A DNA stretch of 20,922 nucleotides from JBAXPV01 sp037132075 (GTDB lineage Bacteria > Bacteroidota > Bacteroidia > Bacteroidales > CAIXZF01): NCBI GenBank assembly GCA_037132075.1, contig JBAXPV010000050.1:1-20922 (forward strand), given 5' to 3'. The notes under the pieces were generated by a model, which saw only the letters and a list, made by a program, of their open reading frames with translations, ran no database searches and had not been told where the DNA came from. Positions within the stretch are counted from its first letter, which is position 1. The number at the start of each line of letters is the position of its first letter. This document shows, piece after piece, positions 1 to 7,721 of the stretch. A program made the position numbers and the translations under genes.

Positions 1-125
1 CTCGAAGGTAGCCCTGTAGATTTTCAGCTGTCTACCCCCTGAACAGTAACAGATATTGAATGGTTTTTAAAAATAACTGATGTCGATTATTATTGTAGTT
101 TTAACCTTTTATAGCGCAGATTTCG

Positions 126-728
126 ATGGAAAAAAGACTTGCAATTCTTTTAATTGACATTCAAAATGATTTTTGTCACGATGGTGTTTTACCGGCAAAA
201 AATACTTTTTCATTGATTCAACCACTCAACAGACTTATTTTCTGGGCACTAAAGCGCAATTATCTTTGTATTTATATTAGAGACTGGCATCCATCAAACC
301 ACTGCTCTTTCAATACCTTTGGGGGCACCTGGCCTCCGCACTGTATCCAGGGAACACATGGGGCGAATTTTACTGACGGAATTCTGGTTCCCGATTCATC
401 ATATATCATTGATATTGAAAAAAAGCCGGATCAGTCTAATTTCACCTATTCTGCTTTTGAGAATTCATCATTAAAGGAGGATTTGCATCGCCTGAAAATT
501 AACCATCTGGCAGTAGCGGGAATTGCAACAGAATACTGTGTAAAAGCCACAGTTCTTGAAGGCCTAAAGTTTGGGTTCTCATTTACAGTGTTTTCTGATT
601 TGGTTCGACCGATTAATATGATGCCCGATGATGACCTGAAAGCACTGGATGAGATGAAAGAGGCAGGTGCTGAAATTCAAATCAGTGATGAATGGATACG
701 TTCAATCGAATTATTCTCTATTAGTTAA
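126..728 (+). CDS. pncA: Nicotinamidase / isochorismatase-family hydrolase
   Basis: Predicted cytosolic hydrolase that deamidates nicotinamide to nicotinate in NAD salvage. The 200-residue length is normal for PncA. The expected catalytic triad is visible: Asp11 in LIDIQNDF, Lys99 or Lys100 ahead of the YSAF motif (Tyr108-Phe111), and nucleophile Cys138 in the ATEYCVKAT block. Metal ligands are Asp53 and His55 in the RDWHP motif, with His59 and His72 (WPPHC) as the further histidines. The cis-peptide region before Cys138 (AGIATEYC) is typical. The ATG gives the standard hydrophobic first strand, so I keep it; there is no clear Shine-Dalgarno, as is usual in Bacteroidota. The 3' end overlaps the convergent GH16 gene by 18 bp. 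The metal site argues for nicotinamidase rather than a generic isochorismatase, but substrate is not proven. Confidence 0.85.
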   Translation: MEKRLAILLIDIQNDFCHDGVLPAKNTFSLIQPLNRLIFWALKRNYLCIYIRDWHPSNHCSFNTFGGTWPPHCIQGTHGANFTDGILVPDSSYIIDIEKKPDQSNFTYSAFENSSLKEDLHRLKINHLAVAGIATEYCVKATVLEGLKFGFSFTVFSDLVRPINMMPDDDLKALDEMKEAGAEIQISDEWIRSIELFSIS

Positions 729-1913
729 TATCACTTTATAATCGAAATCCATATTGTTTTTAGGATCAAGGATGTGCAAAAGGTAGATTCCTCCGGGAAA
801 TTTGCTGAGGTCAATGCAAATCGTACTTTCATTTGCAGATGCTGATTTGAAGACGACTTTCCCTTGCTCATCAAATAAACTGATCTCATAATTTGCCGAA
901 TTATAGTCCACGAATTGCACGAATAAGCTGCCATTGCTTGGATTGGGATAGATTTTTAAGTTCAGATTTTTATTAGCAAGTGCGATACCAGTTCCGGTAC
1001 CCGTGTCAAGATCTTGCTTGTAATACCTGATATAGTCAATATCCAGTGAATTGGGGAAAACTGTAGTAGAGTCCGGGGCAAATGCACCTGTTTGTATGGC
1101 AAGATTGGTGATTATATTCATAGAATCAACAGGAAACGTTTTTTCAAGAATATAAGTGCTGTTTGCCACTACGCCGTTACAATCCACAGTTTGGCCGATA
1201 ATATTGTTAAATTTCGAAAGTCGTTTTTTTAAAATACTATCGACATACCATTCAATTTTATATTGATCCCAAACAACTTTATACGTATGAAATGCCAATG
1301 AATAGTCAGGTCCGCTGTAATTTGACCCACACATCATTCCGTTATAGTGCGCGGTCATTTGATGCTTTGCGGTGTTCCCATCTGAAAACTCAAACACATC
1401 AATTTCGTTGTTGACCGTTGAATCGATGCCATACATCCAGAAAGCGGGCCAAAAGCCTTTCCCCGAAGGAATCCTGCAGCGGATTTCATAGATACCATGT
1501 CCAAATTTATGATTTGTCCAGATATTCGATGATGTAAAATAAAATGTCCTGAGGTTTGGCATACTATCAGCAAGAATTGCACTGTCAGGTAACCAGCTAA
1601 TCGCTTTTCTGAGCACTGTATCTTGTTTTGCAATAATTGAGCAAATACCCGATGAAACAGAGACGTTGTCCAATGAATAATATTGCTGTGTATTATCCCC
1701 GCTGAGAGACCCTTGCCCCCAGGCCTGTATTTGCCATTTCGACAAATCCAGTGAATTGCCGTCAAAATTGTCTTCAAAAACCAAAACATAAGGCATGTTG
1801 TTGCATTGTCCATCTTGACTTGCAACGAATAGTTGCGGATGGCAGATCTGTCCGGATCCGGTTTTCGTTATCAATTGGACCAGAATCAGAATGGCAATGA
1901 TTTTCATTTGCAT
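711..1913 (-). CDS. Secreted GH16 glycoside hydrolase with T9SS sorting domain
   Basis: Predicted extracellular endo-beta-glucanase (laminarinase/lichenase-like; GH16 also contains agarases, carrageenases and transglycosylases). Residues 1-22 form a signal peptide. The GH16 fold covers about 43-300, beginning with LVFEDNFDG and ending with DIDYIRYYKQ. The catalytic motif E-I-D-V-F-E is intact: nucleophile Glu170, assisting Asp172, acid/base Glu175. The preceding PSGKGFWPAFWM block (149-160) is the usual substrate-cleft strand. After a short Thr/Gly linker, residues 318-400 form a T9SS type A sorting domain (IYPNPSNGS, then GIYLLHI). So the protein should cross the outer membrane by T9SS. No SusCD pair or other polysaccharide-utilisation genes are visible, so the glucan substrate stays open. 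An in-frame ATG two codons downstream is an alternative start. Confidence 0.9.
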   Translation of the reverse strand: MQMKIIAILILVQLITKTGSGQICHPQLFVASQDGQCNNMPYVLVFEDNFDGNSLDLSKWQIQAWGQGSLSGDNTQQYYSLDNVSVSSGICSIIAKQDTVLRKAISWLPDSAILADSMPNLRTFYFTSSNIWTNHKFGHGIYEIRCRIPSGKGFWPAFWMYGIDSTVNNEIDVFEFSDGNTAKHQMTAHYNGMMCGSNYSGPDYSLAFHTYKVVWDQYKIEWYVDSILKKRLSKFNNIIGQTVDCNGVVANSTYILEKTFPVDSMNIITNLAIQTGAFAPDSTTVFPNSLDIDYIRYYKQDLDTGTGTGIALANKNLNLKIYPNPSNGSLFVQFVDYNSANYEISLFDEQGKVVFKSASANESTICIDLSKFPGGIYLLHILDPKNNMDFDYKVILTNRE

Positions 1914-2002
1914 GATACAGTTTTATCAAAGTTAATTAATCCTCAAACGATATGCGGAAATTTGATTTTTCATCTGCTGTATTTTTAATAGTCAACATCA
2001 GA

Positions 2003-2010
2003 CAAATTTA
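2003..2010 (-). promoter_or_regulatory. Candidate -7 promoter box for the GH16 gene
   Basis: On the minus strand this reads TAAATTTG, matching the Bacteroidota -7 consensus TAnnTTTG. It lies about 90 bases upstream of the GH16 start. I do not see a well-spaced -33 TTTG, and the region is AT-rich, so chance matches are possible. Confidence 0.35.
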
Positions 2011-2076
2011 TTAATAAAGGCAAATTTTAATTGGCAATAATAGCTATGTCTGAATTTTAGGCTGTACAAGAATTTG

Positions 2077-2084
2077 TATATTTG
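2077..2084 (+). promoter_or_regulatory. Candidate -7 promoter box for the TPR-HTH regulator
   Basis: TATATTTG matches TAnnTTTG exactly and lies 52 bases before the regulator ATG. No strong -33 TTTG is seen at 19-21 bases upstream; only a T-rich TTTT at 2055-2058. It sits back to back with the candidate GH16 promoter in the 223-bp divergent gap. Confidence 0.4.
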
Positions 2085-2136
2085 TCAGAATACAAATACT
2101 TAAAATGTCGAAAAATCAGGCTTTCAGAATCATTCA

Positions 2137-3720
2137 ATGACACAAGCTAAACCCCATTCTTGTATCATATTTGCCAGTTTATTGGCGGTGATTCTGCTTG
2201 CAGGTCAGTCATCTGTTTTCGGTAGAAGCAAATCTGATAGCCTGGAGGCAATAATGCGCATTGCCAGGATCAGTTGGTCAAAAGGAGCGTTGAAGCAGAC
2301 CTTGATCAAGAGTCAGCAGGCAATGGATCTGGCAGAACATGATAAGCTAGAAAAAGAATATGTTGAAGCATCTATATTAAACGCATATGCATATGATGCC
2401 CTGGGTGATTACAAGAGAAGCAGCGAGCTATTCTTTACATGTTTAGAGAAAAGCGAGAAGATAATTGATAAAAAGCTGATATATAAATCATTATATGGAA
2501 TTGGCTTTTCATGCTTTAGCCAGGGGAATTATAACAAAGCGCTTGAATATTACCAAAAAGCGCTGAGTCTGAGCCGGGAGATAAAAGATACCGCAGGGAT
2601 TTCAGGTGCCTTAAACAATATTAGTGCTGTTTATGGAAGCCTAAATGACACGCTTTTCATTGAGTCATATATTCGGCAAGCCCTTGCAATCAATCTCCGG
2701 ATGAAGAATTATAGCTGGGTGAGTATTAACTATGGCAACCTGGGACAATTCTTTTTAAAAAGGAAAACATATGATTCGGCTTATGCCTGTTTTCATAGAT
2801 CCTATGAAATCTCAAAAGTCAATGGTGACGTAAAGCAGCTGGCAAGCACATCTGCTAACCTGGCAAATTTTTATTTTGTGAGGGGCGATTTTGGGAATGC
2901 CCTATTATATGCACAGGAGTCATTCAAAATAAGTCAAATTTCTGGTTTCAGAAAGAATGTCTACGAGGCTTCCCGTTTATTGAGAGATATATACCTTCAG
3001 AAAAAGGATCTGGCTGAGGCTTACCATTTTGATACACTCAGGTTTCTTACAAAAGACAGCCTCGATTTAGACGGGAGTAAGGCGACGATTTCCCGTTTAG
3101 AGTTGAATTATGAGATGGCCAGAAGTTTGCAGGAGCGGCAGTTAAAAGAATACAGGTACCAGGCAATAATCCTTATCGCTTTGATAATCGTAGCCTCATT
3201 GATTGTGATTATCGTATTACTTTACAGGAGGCACGGGCTAAAATCGCGTTATCTTCAATTGGAAAAGAATAAGTTGGAAGGTGAGCTGGAGTTTCGCAAT
3301 AAAGAGCTGGCTTCCAACGTGATGTCGCTTTTGAAAAAGAATGAACTTCTGGCTGTAATAACACAAAGGCTTCTTGACGTGTATCAGAGGACAGCAAATG
3401 AGGAAACGCGCAATGAGATAGAGCACATTGCACACGACCTTCAAAAGAGCATAGGCGTTGAGATCTGGAATGAATTTGACGTGCGCTTTAAGCAGGTTCA
3501 CAAAGATTTCTATGATAACTTGCTTCGGAAATTCCCGGATCTTTCACCCAATGAACAAAAACTATGCGCATTTCTGAGGCTCAATATGTCAAATAAGGAA
3601 ATCTCCGAGTTGACAGGGCAAAGCATAAAGGCTCTTGAAACAGCACGTTACAGGCTCAGAATTAAACTAGGAATTTCAAACTCAGCCCAGAATCTCATTG
3701 CCTATCTTTCTTCATTTTAA
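2137..3720 (+). CDS. Membrane-anchored TPR protein with C-terminal LuxR-like HTH (one-component regulator)
   Basis: Predicted transmembrane regulator. Residues 1-29 look like a signal peptide or first membrane segment. Residues about 50-305 are tetratricopeptide repeats; a clear one is GNYNKALEYYQKALSL at 130-145. A single membrane helix follows at about 342-363, then a charged coiled-coil stretch (365-410). The C-terminal part at 467-525 is a helix-turn-helix of the LuxR/GerE kind: FPDLSPNEQKLCAFLRL leads into MSNKEISELTG and a recognition helix around KALETARYRLRIKLG. The layout places the TPRs in the periplasm and the DNA-binding domain in the cytosol, allowing direct signal-to-DNA coupling. 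Such proteins are frequent in Bacteroidota and their ligands are mostly unknown. The next operon starts 138 bp downstream on the same strand and is a plausible target. Confidence 0.85.
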   Translation: MTQAKPHSCIIFASLLAVILLAGQSSVFGRSKSDSLEAIMRIARISWSKGALKQTLIKSQQAMDLAEHDKLEKEYVEASILNAYAYDALGDYKRSSELFFTCLEKSEKIIDKKLIYKSLYGIGFSCFSQGNYNKALEYYQKALSLSREIKDTAGISGALNNISAVYGSLNDTLFIESYIRQALAINLRMKNYSWVSINYGNLGQFFLKRKTYDSAYACFHRSYEISKVNGDVKQLASTSANLANFYFVRGDFGNALLYAQESFKISQISGFRKNVYEASRLLRDIYLQKKDLAEAYHFDTLRFLTKDSLDLDGSKATISRLELNYEMARSLQERQLKEYRYQAIILIALIIVASLIVIIVLLYRRHGLKSRYLQLEKNKLEGELEFRNKELASNVMSLLKKNELLAVITQRLLDVYQRTANEETRNEIEHIAHDLQKSIGVEIWNEFDVRFKQVHKDFYDNLLRKFPDLSPNEQKLCAFLRLNMSNKEISELTGQSIKALETARYRLRIKLGISNSAQNLIAYLSSF

Positions 3721-3745
3721 ATGGATCTGCACCAATTAAAGCCTT

Positions 3746-3765
3746 TGTAGTGGTAATGTAGTGGT
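3746..3765 (+). repeat. 9-bp direct repeat, 11-bp period, next to a -7 box (candidate operator)
   Basis: TGTAGTGGT occurs at 3746-3754 and again at 3757-3765. The 11-bp period puts both copies on one face of the DNA helix. The pair sits 8-27 bases upstream of the -7 box at 3773, where the -33 region is expected, so it is well placed for an activator or repressor. The binding protein is not known; the TPR-HTH regulator just upstream is a candidate by position only. Confidence 0.45.
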
Positions 3766-3772
3766 CGTATTA

Positions 3773-3780
3773 TAACTTTG
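3773..3780 (+). promoter_or_regulatory. Candidate -7 promoter box for the secreted-protein operon
   Basis: TAACTTTG is an exact match to TAnnTTTG. A TTTG lies at 3744-3747, but the 25-bp spacing is longer than the usual 19-21, which would suit an activator-dependent promoter. Transcription would begin near 3787, leaving a leader of about 70 bases before the 63-residue ORF. Confidence 0.45.
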
Positions 3781-3812
3781 GTGTGTTTTTGCATGACAAT
3801 GAGGTGTTGATT

Positions 3813-3853
3813 TTTTGCTTTTCATGATGATCTTTGTCTTACGAAAAAGCAAA
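3813..3853 (+). other. Leader hairpin before the 63-residue ORF
   Basis: TTTTGCTTTTC (3813-3823) pairs with GAAAAAGCAAA (3843-3853) with one bulged A, around a 19-base loop. The second arm ends five bases before the ATG at 3859, so the stem would cover the ribosome-binding area. It has no trailing U-run and is not a terminator. It could affect translation or mRNA stability; its AT-richness makes it only moderately stable. Confidence 0.35.
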
Positions 3854-3858
3854 CGCTG

Positions 3859-4050
3859 ATGAACAAAGACAAAAAGGATAATCCGGAAAACCAAAACCAG
3901 GATCAGTCTAACGAAGGGAGCGAGAAACTGAATAGTCTTCTCCAGGCAAGCTTGTTACACGATGCCGTGCTAAAAAAAATGCTGACCCAAATCACAATCG
4001 AGCCCAAAAACGCTGACGTCAATAAAAGAAACAATCAAAACAAAAATTAG
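3859..4050 (+). CDS. Small hydrophilic hypothetical protein (63 aa)
   Basis: I do not recognise a family. The protein is strongly polar: residues 1-23 and 50-63 are rich in Asn, Gln, Asp and Lys, and only the middle (about 24-48, LNSLLQASLLHDAVLKKMLTQI) could form an amphipathic helix. It has no signal peptide and so should be cytosolic, unlike the two exported products downstream. Support for a real gene comes from its ATG start, the candidate promoter and leader hairpin ahead of it, and the 11-bp gap to the 941-residue gene, which suggests a shared transcript. It may be a small regulatory or binding protein, or a short leader ORF that couples translation of the next gene. Confidence 0.5.
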   Translation: MNKDKKDNPENQNQDQSNEGSEKLNSLLQASLLHDAVLKKMLTQITIEPKNADVNKRNNQNKN

Positions 4051-4061
4051 ATACGTGTATT

Positions 4062-6887
4062 ATGAGAAAAACCTTACTATTAATCGGTTTGATGTTATTC
4101 CTTGGCAGTTTAAGCCAGGTTTCCGCACAGAGTACCAATTCATTCATTTTCGAGGAGAATTTTAATGCCTGGACGAATGACTCGGTAACTTTAAACGGGT
4201 GGTCAACAGTCAGTAATTCCTCCTGGAACTATATTTCCCCATCAACGGGTCAGATGTCGTTTTTCAAACAGTCACTTGCTGATTGGGTAATGCTGGTTAC
4301 TCCTGGGATCAATCTCACGGGCGCAACCTCCGTGATTTTTGATTACCAAAGTGGTTCGGGGATTACAGGAAAGCAAATTCAGATCGGATATATGAATGCA
4401 CCCGGTGACACCAGCAGCTTTACCTTATTACAGACTATCAGCGTTGATAACAGCAACATTCAAACCGATACCGTCATTTTACCTGGGATCACTGGTGTTA
4501 AATATATTGGGTTCAATATCCTGGGGCCTATTCCGTATACGTATGTTTATATTGACAATGTCATTGTATCCGATCAGAATGTCGGTGCGCACTGGCCTTC
4601 TTTTGTCACCAACCTCAGTGCCAGTTCAGCTTCCTTTGGCAGTAACAGTGCATACGTTACCTGGATGAATCCGTCAATTGAGGCTTGCGGCCAGCCCTTG
4701 ACCGATCTCGACTCCGTAGTGGTTTATGCTAACGGCGTAAAAGCTTTCACGCTGAATAACCCAGTAATCGGGCAACCCGGGATTAACCCGGTTCCGGTTC
4801 CTTCTGCAGGCATGTATGTTTTCTCAGTCATTGCCTATAATACCGCAGGCGCAAGTGTTTCCGTCAGTGCCGATACCATATGGGTTGGGCTGGATACGCC
4901 AGGGCCTGTCCATAACCTGACGATGACCGTTGTAAACGATTCATCCAGCAGCCTGACCTGGTCTCCTCCCACTTTCGGCACACACGGTGCATTTTACAAC
5001 AACGTTGTTGGGAACTACGTTGTTATCCGGGCTGATGGAACCCAGTTTACCCTGGCTGGAAACGTTTTAAACTTTTCGGAGACTTTAAGCACTCCGGGAA
5101 CCTATAATTATACTGTTGTTCCGATCAATGCAACAGGACAAGGGACAGATACCTCTTCTAATGCCGGGGCTTTCTATTTTGGTGGGTTTCTGCTTTGGGA
5201 GGATTTTTGGGTAGGTGCTCCGGCCTTTGGTTGGAGCGAATCCGGTGTATCGCTATATCCGGTATGGCATCAGGGTAATGGTGGCGTATCCGGAGGGACC
5301 CCGCCGGAAGCTTATATGTGGCCCCATTCCTGGGAACCTTTTAACGGAACAGAAAAAATGGTGAGCCCGCCAATTAACACAACAGGACAAACAGCCCTTT
5401 CTTTGGATTTTACGCATTCCATTGACTGGAATGCCGGATCTTTTGTGCTTTTAATCGAAACCACCAGCGACAACGGGATTACCTGGCATAAAGCATGGAG
5501 TGATACCGTTACCCAAAGCCTGACAGCTGAAAACCTGAATGTGCTTTTCAACACGCCTGATGTAGGTGCTCCAAACATGCAGTTTTCCTTTACATTTATT
5601 GGGAACAGCCTGAATATGAATACTTACTTTATTGACGCCCTTAGATTGTATCCTGCAGTAGATGTTGATATTGCTGCAATTTCTCTTAATATTCCTGAAT
5701 ACCTTCAGCCGGGAGACATCATAACACCCTCTGCATTGATAAAAAGCTACGGTTCGCTGGATACCTCATACAGCGCGACTTTGCAGTTTATGCAAGGCAC
5801 CAACATTGTCTATAACTCTGTCAAAACCCAATCCATCGTGGCCGGGGGTACCCAGTTGGTCAATTTCGATAGTTGGACTGTCCAGGAAGGCGATTTTGTT
5901 GCCCATCTCACGCTGAGTTGCCCCGGGGATCAGAATGTCATGAATAATACAAAGTCAAAGAGCTTCGGAGCCTATACCACTGTTGGAAATCGCACCTTGG
6001 TGGTTTGCGAAGACTTTACAGGTACCTGGTGCACCTATTGCCCCAGTGCAGCCATGGGTTTGGATGAGTTGGTTGCCAACAATTGGCCAGTGGCAGTAAT
6101 TTCATACCACGGAGGCGATCCTTATGAAACCACAGAAGCAGCAGCCAGGAACACCTTCTATGATATCACAGGATATCCTACAGTAGTTTTTGATGGTTTG
6201 GACCAGGTTGTTGGCGGAAATCAAGGCCAGAGCATGTATCCAAGCTATGTACCCTATGTCCAGGCAAGGCTTGCCATGCAGGTAAATGCCAACGTGGCAA
6301 TATTTAACATGGATTTAGTTGATTCTACTTTGACCGGCAATGTCGCATTGCAGTCAGGGTCTCCCATTCTGAACCCGAGCCTGAAGCTCCTTGTTTTGAT
6401 CACCGAATCGCATATTCCGGAAGCCTGGCAGAACATGACTGAATTAAATTATGTGGAACGGGCAATTTTCGGCGGCCCCTTTGGAGTAGCGGTTGATCTT
6501 TCAAGCAAGCATGATACCATTTCCTTTAGTATGACAAAGTCACAACTGTGGAACCAGCAAAACATGGAATTGGTTGCCTTTTTGCAGGATACTATTACAA
6601 AGCAAATTTACAACGGTTGTAAGATGAGCCTTGCCAATGTGGGGATAGCGGAAATAGAACCCATAGTAAGCATGTATCCAAATCCTGCTTCTGATGTATT
6701 CATGATTCAATGTGATAAAAGGATAGAGCAAATTGAGATCTATAATTTACTTGGAGAAATTGTAAATTTGCAAAAAGTCAGCAGTCTCAATCCTGTGATT
6801 AACGTGGCTGCTTTACCTGCTGGTCTATACATCGTGAGGATTAAAACTCCACAGGCTTATGCTGACCGCAAGCTCATAAAAAGATAA
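4062..6887 (+). CDS. Modular T9SS-exported protein with Omp28-like thioredoxin domain
   Basis: Large extracellular or cell-surface protein. Residues 1-23 are a signal peptide ending SAQ. A choice-of-anchor / cleaved-adhesin-like beta domain follows at about 28-171, then two fibronectin III-like segments (about 178-275 and 280-373). A second adhesin-like beta domain is at 376-532 and a CARDB-like stretch (DVDIAAISLNIPEYLQPGD) begins near 534. The thioredoxin-like Omp28 domain spans about 640-850; it has a CTYC redox motif (Cys657, Cys660) and a cis-Pro-like turn GYPTVVFDG (Pro706). Residues 865-941 form a T9SS type A sorting domain (MYPNPASD, then GLYIVRI). Known Omp28-related proteins are outer-membrane-associated; redox activity here is inferred from the CxxC. 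The next gene starts 20 bp downstream and likely shares the mRNA. Confidence 0.85.
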   Translation: MRKTLLLIGLMLFLGSLSQVSAQSTNSFIFEENFNAWTNDSVTLNGWSTVSNSSWNYISPSTGQMSFFKQSLADWVMLVTPGINLTGATSVIFDYQSGSGITGKQIQIGYMNAPGDTSSFTLLQTISVDNSNIQTDTVILPGITGVKYIGFNILGPIPYTYVYIDNVIVSDQNVGAHWPSFVTNLSASSASFGSNSAYVTWMNPSIEACGQPLTDLDSVVVYANGVKAFTLNNPVIGQPGINPVPVPSAGMYVFSVIAYNTAGASVSVSADTIWVGLDTPGPVHNLTMTVVNDSSSSLTWSPPTFGTHGAFYNNVVGNYVVIRADGTQFTLAGNVLNFSETLSTPGTYNYTVVPINATGQGTDTSSNAGAFYFGGFLLWEDFWVGAPAFGWSESGVSLYPVWHQGNGGVSGGTPPEAYMWPHSWEPFNGTEKMVSPPINTTGQTALSLDFTHSIDWNAGSFVLLIETTSDNGITWHKAWSDTVTQSLTAENLNVLFNTPDVGAPNMQFSFTFIGNSLNMNTYFIDALRLYPAVDVDIAAISLNIPEYLQPGDIITPSALIKSYGSLDTSYSATLQFMQGTNIVYNSVKTQSIVAGGTQLVNFDSWTVQEGDFVAHLTLSCPGDQNVMNNTKSKSFGAYTTVGNRTLVVCEDFTGTWCTYCPSAAMGLDELVANNWPVAVISYHGGDPYETTEAAARNTFYDITGYPTVVFDGLDQVVGGNQGQSMYPSYVPYVQARLAMQVNANVAIFNMDLVDSTLTGNVALQSGSPILNPSLKLLVLITESHIPEAWQNMTELNYVERAIFGGPFGVAVDLSSKHDTISFSMTKSQLWNQQNMELVAFLQDTITKQIYNGCKMSLANVGIAEIEPIVSMYPNPASDVFMIQCDKRIEQIEIYNLLGEIVNLQKVSSLNPVINVAALPAGLYIVRIKTPQAYADRKLIKR

Positions 6888-6907
6888 TTTATCTGACAAA
6901 TTGAAGC

Positions 6908-7636
6908 ATGAAAAAAACACTGATTACACTTGCCTTACTTGGAATTGTATTATTCGCCAATGCACAATCGCTGAGTTTATCTGATTCATTGGGTCCCATT
7001 GCCAATAATGGGGATGTTTATATTTCGACCAATTTGGACCAGGAACTCGTAGCCTTAGTATTTGTGACGAATAATGCGGCTACGTCTAAAACAATAGAAT
7101 GCAGGAAAAAGGAAATCTATAAAGTAACAGGTTCTGTCAATTATTTTTGTTGGGGAGCCTGTTACCTCCCCAACACCTTCACCGGTAGTGTTCATGTCCC
7201 TATTCCTGCAGGCACAACAAATCAGAACAATTTTTCAGGCCACTATGCCTGCCAGGGTAATGGAGGGATCTCAATAATCCGCTATACCTTTTTTGATGTG
7301 CAGAACCCCCTCGATACCGTTTGTTATAATGTCCATTACAGTGGCTGTACTGTTGGCCTTGACGAATTGAGTGAGACGGCATTGGTTTCTGCGCCTTATC
7401 CAAATCCGGCCAATGAATCTATAGGATTTACTATTGGAAGCAATGTCTTTTGCAACAGAAACTCATTTCTGGAAATCAGGTCGGTGCTTGGTGAACTTCT
7501 TTGCAAAATCAAGGTCTCTGAGGGGAATCCTGTGATAAAAATCAATACATCTTCTTTTGTGCCAGGGCTTTATTCCTGGACACTTATCATGGATGATTCG
7601 CCCCGAATCAGTAATAAATTTGTCGTGATTCACTAA
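6908..7636 (+). CDS. Small secreted T9SS-sorted protein with cysteine-containing beta domain
   Basis: Signal peptide at 1-20 (ending ANAQ), an N-terminal domain at about 21-147 and a T9SS sorting domain at about 160-242 (PYPNPANESI, then GLYSWTLI). I cannot name the N-terminal domain. It looks like a beta sandwich with the pattern YFCWGACY (79-86), a GHYACQGNGG turn (111-120) and the strand ISIIRYTFFD (121-130). It has six cysteines (65, 81, 85, 115, 139, 147), an even number that suits disulfides in an exported protein. The upstream neighbour carries a CxxC thioredoxin domain and is 20 bp away, so the two probably work in the same compartment; a redox partnership is only inference. The function is unknown. 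Confidence 0.8.
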   Translation: MKKTLITLALLGIVLFANAQSLSLSDSLGPIANNGDVYISTNLDQELVALVFVTNNAATSKTIECRKKEIYKVTGSVNYFCWGACYLPNTFTGSVHVPIPAGTTNQNNFSGHYACQGNGGISIIRYTFFDVQNPLDTVCYNVHYSGCTVGLDELSETALVSAPYPNPANESIGFTIGSNVFCNRNSFLEIRSVLGELLCKIKVSEGNPVIKINTSSFVPGLYSWTLIMDDSPRISNKFVVIH

Positions 7637-7721
7637 ATTATCGAATTAGGTTCAGGCGCCAGGCATTGAAAAGATTATATTATCCGACTGACAGGACTTG
7701 GAATCCTTCGTAATTGGGAAC

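Noticed and set aside
7..36. Short inverted repeats (GGTAG/CTACC and GTAGA/TCTAC) near the left edge, as a possible terminator.
   Set aside because: Stems are only five bases, compete with each other and have no U-run.
1..42. Open frame from the left edge (13 codons ending with TGA at 40-42) that could be the tail of an upstream gene.
   Set aside because: Too short to recognise, and another frame on the opposite strand also stays open over part of it.
711..728. 18-bp overlap of the convergent pncA and GH16 3' ends as a possible sign of a frameshift or truncation.
   Set aside because: Both proteins have complete, normal C-termini; short tail overlaps are common.
7698..7721. TTG start giving eight more residues on the tandem binding protein.
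   Set aside because: The ATG at 7722 places basic residues directly before the hydrophobic segment and is the better start.
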